A DNA stretch of 64,000 nt, from assembly GCF_000516985.1 (NCBI RefSeq), contig NW_006917093.1, positions 3,348,001 to 3,412,000 on the forward strand, written 5' to 3'. The translations under genes were made by a program, and so were the position numbers. Below the pieces are notes generated by a model. That model was not told the DNA's origin. It worked only from the letters and a program-made list of their open reading frames with translations, and did not search any database. Origin of the DNA: Pestalotiopsis fici W106-1. Its lineage: Eukaryota > Ascomycota > Sordariomycetes > Amphisphaeriales > Sporocadaceae. Below, piece after piece: positions 57,438-64,000 of this stretch (position 1 is its first letter; every line of letters begins with the position of its first letter).

Positions 57438-58775
57438 ATGGTGCACCTAGAAGAGATCACCGACGAGGTGGCTGAGAAGCTGCAGGTGTCTGAGAATAGC
57501 AACTCATCATCGACACCTCCTCCCTCACAACCAAAGTCGGCCAACATTCTTCCCTCTAAAAATGTGGTCGATTCGCTACCCGAGAATCCCATTCTTACCA
57601 AGCTCAGAGCTGCCGCAGAAGCTGGCCCCAGTGCTGCCGGCCCGGCCTTGAGTCCGGCGCGCGCCTGGACGGAGAACAAGTCGGTCGACGAGGTGGTCGC
57701 CGAGCTGAAGAAGTCTCCGCTGTTCATGACGGATCTCGAGGAGAATGACGACACAGAGGCGCTCAGAGCGCTGGCGTACGAGGGAACGCCGCTCGAGGTG
57801 GCTAGTGATTTCAAGGAGCGCGGCAACGAGTGCTTCCGCGAGAAGAAGTGGAACGACGCCAAGGAGTTTTACACCAAGGGCGTGCTGGTGCTGGCCGCCG
57901 AGGAGCGCAAGCGCCGCGGCTACGACCTCCAGGGGCGCAAGATTGACCCGTCGACCCAGGAGCCCGATTCCGAGGAAGAGGTGGCCCAGCAGCGCGCCGT
58001 GCTCGAGAGCCTGTACGTCAACCGCGCCGCCTGCCACCTCGAGGTCAAGAACTACCGCAGCTGCTGGCTCGGCGGCGCCGCGGCCCTCAAGCTCAACCCG
58101 GCCAACGTGAAAGCCCTGTACCGCAGCGCCCGGGCCCTGCTGGCCGTGGACCGCATCGAGGAGGCCGACGACGCGTGCGCGCGGGGCCTGGCCCTCGACG
58201 AGAGCAACAAGGCCCTGCAGGCCGTCGCCCGCGACATCATTGCCCGCAGCGAACATGTGGCGGCGCAGCGGCGGCGCGAGGCCGAGCGCCTGGCCCGAGA
58301 GGAGAGGCGGGCCGCCCTGCTCAAGGCTGCCATCGCGGCGCGTGGCATCCGCACCCGGAGCACGGACAAGCCCCCCGAGATGGAGGACGCGCGGCTGCGC
58401 CTGGTGCCCGACGAGGACGACCCGACGAGCTCTCTCAGCTTCCCCACCGTGCTACTGTACCCGGCGGACCTCGAGACGGACTTTATCAAGGCCTTTAATG
58501 AGCAGGAGTCGCTCGCCGACCACCTCTCCTACGTTTTTCCCCTGCCCTGGGACCAGAAACGCGAGTACACGCTCGCTGGAGTCGAGTGCTACATGGATAC
58601 GGTTAGTGGCGGGCTCATCAAGGTCGGTAAGAAGGCCCCGCTACTCAAGGTCCTGTCGTCGGACAAGGTCGAAGTTGTCGACGAGGTCGTGAGGATATTT
58701 GTGCTCCCAAAGGCCAAGGCGGAGAGCTGGGTGCAAGAATACAAGTCGAAAAAGGCCGCAGAACGAGGTGGATGA
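57438..58775 (+). CDS. CNS1: Hsp90 co-chaperone Cns1 (TTC4-type TPR protein)
   Basis: Single exon, 445 residues, starting at an ATG in good context. Residues about 120-250 form three TPR units (ASDFKERGNECFREKKWNDAK, YVNRAACHLEVKNYRSCW and VKALYRSARALLAVDRIEEA), which clamp the MEEVD tail of Hsp90 or Hsp70. A charged helix follows, and the C-terminal region with TVLLYPADLETDFIKAF and VFVLP-like strands is the wheel domain of Cns1/TTC4. In yeast Cns1 is essential and also helps elongation factor eEF2. The gene is very GC-rich, so long shadow frames appear in all phases. Confidence 0.9.
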   Translation: MVHLEEITDEVAEKLQVSENSNSSSTPPPSQPKSANILPSKNVVDSLPENPILTKLRAAAEAGPSAAGPALSPARAWTENKSVDEVVAELKKSPLFMTDLEENDDTEALRALAYEGTPLEVASDFKERGNECFREKKWNDAKEFYTKGVLVLAAEERKRRGYDLQGRKIDPSTQEPDSEEEVAQQRAVLESLYVNRAACHLEVKNYRSCWLGGAAALKLNPANVKALYRSARALLAVDRIEEADDACARGLALDESNKALQAVARDIIARSEHVAAQRRREAERLAREERRAALLKAAIAARGIRTRSTDKPPEMEDARLRLVPDEDDPTSSLSFPTVLLYPADLETDFIKAFNEQESLADHLSYVFPLPWDQKREYTLAGVECYMDTVSGGLIKVGKKAPLLKVLSSDKVEVVDEVVRIFVLPKAKAESWVQEYKSKKAAERGG

Positions 58776-59141
58776 TTTAAAAGTCTCTAGAGTTAAAAAG
58801 TAGAAAAACAAATCACGATAAATTGAAGCCAAGATCTTCCATGTATGCTCACAGCGGGAGAATGCGACTTTATACTTCCATTAAATCATGGTGCTTGCTA
58901 AGCTTGCAAACACTGTCTCCTGAGATACCTCGAAATATTAGACACATGGATACTACAGATTACAACTCAGCATAACGCGACTTTTCAATATCTCATGCCA
59001 CACATATCATCACGACTTATGCTAGAGCCAACAAAACAGATTTCCCGTCCCATACACCCTATCAATATGGCCCCAAGATGCATCTCACTCTCCGTTTGTC
59101 TACAATACAATGTTCTCAAATATAGCCCTTTATTTGGCACG
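58776..59141. other. convergent 3' intergenic region CNS1 / APSES gene
   Basis: About 370 bases between convergent genes; nothing beyond presumed 3' untranslated regions. Confidence 0.5.
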
Positions 59142-60909
59142 TTACATTGAGCTGGCCCTCGACCGCTTGACTCGGGGGAACGACACATCAACGGGTGTCG
59201 TTGTCTCGGATGCGGTGCCAGCCCCTTCGCAGCGACCGCTGCGCTTCGAGCCCGTATCACGAACGCTTAGATTCATCAGCAGCATAGCGGCATTCTTGTC
59301 GGATCCTAGACTGGTTTCCGACGGCCTGTCCTCGAGCGGACTCGTCGCGGCTGTGCTGGGTGCAGTTGTGTTTCTGCTCTCGTCTCCGTCGTAGCCGTGC
59401 TCCGGGTCAATGTGCTCCGCCGATCGCTTGGCGTGTCGCCAATGTTGGTGGTCTTGACCATCTGCCCTTTCGTGGACCTGTGTGTGTTGAGATGGAGAAG
59501 CGTGATGATGATGATGATGATGCGGGTGATGATGATGGTGATGGTGGTGTGGGTGAATGCGTAGATGCGTATGTTGTGGATGGTCAGAGTATACTCGCGT
59601 GTGCTGAGCATGGCTTGGAGAGTACGAAGGTGTGCCCGTGATTCGTGGCACAGCACTCAACCATGGGCTCGGAGCCGGCGCCTCTTGGCGATGTGAAGGG
59701 ATATTGACTGGCGACCAGCCACTAGTGACTCGATGCGAAGCAATAGGAGGGATCGATGCGTAATTGAAACGTTCTGGGATGTTTCGGTCAGTCACAGGTG
59801 AGTGCTCGCCTTCAGTGTCAGTGCCATATGGGCTCTCATAGCTGAGAAAGGGTCGACGCAGGCGAAGGCGCGGATGGTGTCGGCCATCATCGTAGACACT
59901 CTTGAAGACCTTACGATCCCTCTTGGGACTCGGGCTGTTTGTAGGTGCCATCATGTTAGAGTACATTTGTCGAAAGTGTGCGGCTTCTCTGGTAGACTCC
60001 GAGATGATTGCGGGATCAATGATCATACGCCCATGTTCAGGGGCCTCGGGCGGTATGCATCTCATAGGAAAGTCCGGGCCAAAGATGGGAATCAAGGCAC
60101 CAGCAATGTGATGACAAAATGTTGCGCATACGGCCTTGGCGCAATGATACGGCATCCAGTAGCCTTTCAGGTCGTCAATACATGGTGGACAAGAATGTGA
60201 ACGGGTTTGCGGTGCTGAGGCTACTCACCTTGTGCCATGATCGAGCCTCCAGTGATGCTGTGGCTTATCTCTTTGAGGCCAGGGTTCAAGTTTAGCATCT
60301 TTGCTGGCGTTGTCTATATACTGTAAGCCAGTCAACTCATTCACGAGGATGCTCACCACAACACCTACCTTGGAGTATTTACAGCACTTGAAGAAAGGCG
60401 TCATCCGGACGAGGCCGACATTGTAGTCCCACATGACGGCATACTCGGTATTGTCTCTAGGAAGCTTGAACACGTATTGGAAGACTGCAACAACGTTAGA
60501 ACATGGTGTCGCAGACATGAAAGTCTCTCGACGAACAGCACTTACCTTCAAAGCTCTCTCGGCCTGTCTTCTCGTAGAAATCCTTCTTGCCACTATTGTA
60601 TGGGATGTGTCGGCAATACTCCTGAATATTCCCAAGTGGAAAGACTCGATATTTCCGGATTTCGCGCATCGATGACTCTTCAAGCTGTTCGAATGGACGG
60701 AAGTTGATGACTCCTTTGGGCTTGGCTTTGGTAAAGACTGCAGCGTCCTTCGGCATCTTGTTCTTGGGCATCACCGACCGGTCGCATAAAGCCGACTCGT
60801 CAGAAAGGGATGCTGGAGGCGACGCCGATGATACTGGACTTGGTGGCAGTCGATGAGCCGAAGGTCGCACTGGCGGGGCTGGGTTAAGAAGAGAAGCCAC
60901 AGACAACAT
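59142..60909 (-). CDS. APSES/KilA-N DNA-binding transcription factor (Xbp1-like)
   Basis: Exons 60909-60546, 60484-60369, 60313-60229 and 60163-59142 give 528 residues. The first ATG of the frame begins [13 protein letters not shown]; upstream the frame opens with TTG only. A disordered Pro/Ser-rich start leads to the DNA-binding domain at about residues 75-200. It includes [44 protein letters not shown], and [22 protein letters not shown]. This is the helix-wing layout of APSES/KilA-N proteins such as Swi4, Mbp1 and Xbp1, with Xbp1 the best guess. The C-terminal half is low complexity, with an 18-residue stretch that is nearly all His and basic clusters near the end. No ankyrin repeats are present, unlike Swi4/Mbp1. 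Likely a nuclear regulator of stress or development. Confidence 0.82.
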
Positions 60910-63900
60910 GTTGGTAGTTTTATCAGCGGCGACAGTGTCTTGAAACCGAATGTAGAAAACGCTGCGAGTGTGATGGTCTACAGCGTGTAGCACGAATAGA
61001 CCGAGGGGAGGAAGCAAGAGAAGTCAGACAGCCCTTGCAGTAGCAGAGTCAGGAAAGACCGGAAGAGAGCCCCCCAAGTCCTTTTTGAACTAAACAAACA
61101 GTTCAATAGTCTATGTCACCCCTCACAACAGAAGGGCCGGCGCTTGCACAAGAGCACCGAGATTGCTTCTTTCTTGACTGTATCCAGTCATGCAGCTGTA
61201 TGCAGACCACTTGGCGGTGACTTCCCACGGCCTTGTCATGGGCTGTATTCGACACAGCGTCCTTTGTCGAATATGTCTGGAATCGATCCGTGGGAGCAGA
61301 GAAGTCCGTTTGTGTACGCCCACCGCTCTTTGAGGAGATCGAGTTTTGAGCCACCAAGTGATAGCTGACTAGAGAGAGCGAGGCAATGCAAAGGCCTGTA
61401 CTTTCACTGTCCAGCAGTCACATACATAGACGGGGGAGCCGAAGTCAGCAAGCGACGACCCAAGGGAGCAATCCTGGCCAGGTACAATGACCTCCTGACC
61501 GAACTTGACGTTCTTGGAAACCAATAGACCATGAGAGCACCAGATATCACCATAAGACCCGTCCCATAGCCGTTGGCACGATCAATCAAAGCGATATGGG
61601 TAGCTGAGCAAAGGTTTCCCCCCAGACGGCGTCGAGGTTAGGCAAGTTTCAGTACATTCCACCAGCAAAAGTCCTGGCCCGAAAGGGGCGATCACAGGCG
61701 ATTGCATGACGCAGAAGATCTGTAGCTAGAAACAACAAATGAGTTTGACACAACAAATGTTGGGCAGTCAAGAGCCCAAACAGGCCAGGCCCCTGTTTGA
61801 AAGTGCATAGCGAGTTTTGACAGAAATCAAGTGTCGGATGGCTGCATGTGGTGACGGGCCAGCTACCTGACTAGGCGGGCTTTTGAGGAGGTAGAACAAA
61901 GAAATCACCTTCCAGAGTAGATGAGATCCTGGACAAAGATTGCTTGACTCGACACACGTGTACCCATGACTTCCCTCCCAGAGAGAAGAGGAGGAGACAG
62001 CAGATCATTTCTCGTGACGAGGCTACCCTGAGAATCGAATTTGATCAAAGACGACCGAACGAGCCCTTTTGTCTTGGTTCTGACCGCCTAAAAGGCGACT
62101 GATCTGGCGGAGAGTGCCTGCGCATATCCGGCATGGACGACTGGCCAGTTGCTGATGATGACTACAACCTGCTTCCTTGATGACCCATTTGAGGACGGAC
62201 CACGGAAGCATCAGTTCGCGTGGATTTGCGTCTATCATCTGCGCTTGGCTGTCACTGACACAAAGAACGCGGTTATCATTGCGTCGATACATGTTTTTTC
62301 TTCGTAATAGATTAAATGAATACAAGTGCAGAAGATACCTGCCCCAGTGGATCACAGGAAAACGGGGACCGGCCGCAAAATCATTGACACAAGAGTACCG
62401 TATAGTTACTCTTAAGGTTGCGTAGCAATGATCCATCGGGAAGAGAATCAGATGATCTGTTGCAGCAGCGCGTCGGCATGGCTTCAAATACCGAGACCGG
62501 GTGAAGGCAAGATTTCAGTTAACAGCCGGACCGCTGGAAGTATATGGAAACTATGATTGCGTGACGTGAAATTCATGATCCTAGGCTGGAATGTGAGACC
62601 AACGCCATTGGTCGGCGCGATCTGCGGAATGGCCCGGCATCAACTCCAACTTAGGACTTTTATGATCCCATCCTATCCCAGAAGGTGGGCAACCCCCAGC
62701 CAGGTTTGTAGTCAGTGAGCTATCAAAGATTTGCAGCTGGTGTCCTCGAGTCTCTGAGCCCCTGGAGGCTGTCCATCAACACACTATGTCGCAGTACCAC
62801 GGCTTCTGCAGCAGCCCGTAGCAGGACAGGCCTCTCGCGATGGCAGAACAAATTATAACGTTAGCAGCGGATGTCTACAAACGAATATGGAAAGTGGAGA
62901 GCAGTCCCGCTGGACAGGAGGAAGCACGGACAATGAAACATATGGCAACATGCCTATCCAGCCCGCGAATGAGCTGGGACTAAGCTTAATATCGCGTGTA
63001 ATTGCTCGTACCCGGCGGCGACGGGAAGACTCTGGAGGCTGGTGGGAGGGCGCAGCGCAGCCCCACCAGTTCTCACGCACACGAGCCAAAGCCAGGAAGA
63101 TCTGATATCTCTCGGTTTTCTATAACCTGCAAACTTGGATGGCCGGCAGCTCAAAGTCGTGGATCTGGTGGCATTAGAGGTAGATGGCATCCGAGTGACG
63201 ATCGGCATCAATCTCGCGCTCTTCGCCTCTCTCTGGTTCCCCAGACCTGCGCCAGTAGTGGTGAAGTTTCAGATGAGTGTACAGTGGGCTGCTTGTGGCA
63301 CTGCATAGGATGACAGAAGGGTTATGGACTGATGGATGTCAACGTGCGGTGATACATCTGACAGAACCGGCTGTGCACAGTCGACTTCGGGAAATTTCTT
63401 TAGGCTTTGTCAAGTGCGGGAGCCTAAGTTCCTAGGTTGTACCGGCGAAAGGGACGGAAAATAGAAGAGCCAATAGGTTTCGCGCGGGCCCCAGATGGCC
63501 ATGTGTTTTTCACGTATGACAACTCGTCAGTTGATATGAAGCCTGATAAGTAGTGCGAGGTTGACGTAAGGGCCACAGAGGAAAATAGAGATGGCCAACA
63601 TGTATGACTTCTGGAAGGGCGAATTTCGAAGATGAGTACGTTGTATGGCTTTGGGATACAGATCATCGAATAGGGTGCCAAGCGCACTGCGTCTATCTGA
63701 TGGCAGCACCGAGCCTGGAACTTGAATTTGACGACGCTACCAATGGAATTTTGAATAATGTAATAGTTGTGGCCATGGCTGAATTTCCCAAGACCATCCC
63801 GTCAGACTTATCAGTAGCGTTCCATCTCTGGCGGTCTTGTTGCTTCCGTTGTATAAAAACTGTCATCATGGTCTTGCTTTGCTCCGTGGAGAAAAATGCC

Positions 63901-64000
63901 ATGCTCAGGCAACTGCGTGGTAAGGCCCCAATCGCTCAGTGCTGAGGTCGGCTGGCAACGCGCGCGTACAAAACTAGGGTTCATACATCTGTAGTCCCAC
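60910..64000. other. gene-free region upstream of APSES factor to window end
   Basis: It holds the promoter and leader of the APSES gene and then 2.5 kb without a supported gene. Minus-strand frames at 62023-62487 and 63424-63687, and a plus-strand frame at 63604-63945, show no domain, signal peptide or convincing splice sites. A gene may continue beyond the right edge. Confidence 0.45.

Noticed and set aside
57576..58692. Long frames overlapping CNS1 on both strands
   Set aside because: Produced by the very GC-rich coding sequence of CNS1; no domain, low-complexity Ala/Arg translations.
62023..62487. 154-codon minus-strand frame
   Set aside because: No recognisable domain; contains patches that look random; not supported by splice sites or neighbours.
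1..64000. tRNA genes, CRISPR arrays and secondary-metabolite clusters
   Set aside because: No box-B-like GGTTCRANYCC word with a plausible cloverleaf was found by eye; no regularly spaced repeats; no PKS, NRPS or terpene synthase motifs. A tRNAscan-SE run could overturn the tRNA statement.

Overview
This window is nuclear DNA from a filamentous ascomycete, most likely a Sordariomycete and probably Hypocreales. The protein-coding genes are split by short GT-AG introns (about 49 to 112 nt). Their products are typical of these moulds: a Ppg1 phosphatase with a filamentous-fungal insert, an APSES factor, a SUR7/PalI membrane protein, GH76, an S53 protease and GPI-anchored proteins. The extreme left end is AT-saturated in a way that suggests repeat-induced point mutation (RIP). 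The taxon is inferred; no ribosomal or mitochondrial marker is present.

Layout. 1-1230 is AT-rich, degenerate DNA with telomere-like 9-bp repeats and inverted repeats. 1231-7975 is a gene desert of normal composition with long poly-T tracts. 7976-9573 (+) is a RAD55-like recombinase paralog. 9574-13799 holds only a doubtful small secreted-protein gene and a few relic repeats. 13800-27001 carries minus-strand genes: a ROG1-type DUF676 lipase, an RBR ubiquitin ligase, a small secreted protein and a small conserved membrane protein. 27816-34935 is dense housekeeping: PPG1, FOL1 (HPPK-DHPS), a nitronate monooxygenase and an SDR. 35556-41812 (minus) has a fungal MscL-like channel, a SUR7/PalI protein and an LRR-like protein. 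42581-49889 (+) has an unknown protein with a faint Ulp1-like stretch, a GPI-anchored Ser/Ala-rich protein and a GPI-anchored GH76 mannanase. 50281-51678 (-) is HIS5, with a CPC1/Gcn4-type site upstream. 52570-58775 (+) has a small divergent kinase, a secreted S53 tripeptidyl-peptidase-like protease and the Hsp90 co-chaperone CNS1. 59142-60909 (-) is an APSES/KilA-N transcription factor. The last 3 kb has no gene I can support.

How the genes fit together. This is an ordinary mixture of primary metabolism (folate, histidine, nitronate detoxification), DNA repair, signalling (PP2A-like phosphatase, ubiquitin ligase, APSES factor, Hsp90 co-chaperone) and cell-surface or secreted functions (GH76, S53 protease, GPI proteins, SUR7, MscL, small secreted proteins). 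I see no secondary-metabolite backbone gene, CRISPR array, intact transposase or recognisable tRNA. Exon boundaries were worked out by hand from splice consensus and reading-frame continuity; start and stop phases agree in every multi-exon model. The most noteworthy items are the fungal MscL with a C-terminal paired-cysteine tail, the degenerate Ulp1-like protein, the divergent small kinase, an RBR ligase whose predicted catalytic-cysteine codon is split by an intron, a 28-bp tandem repeat in a divergent promoter, and the RIP-like left end.
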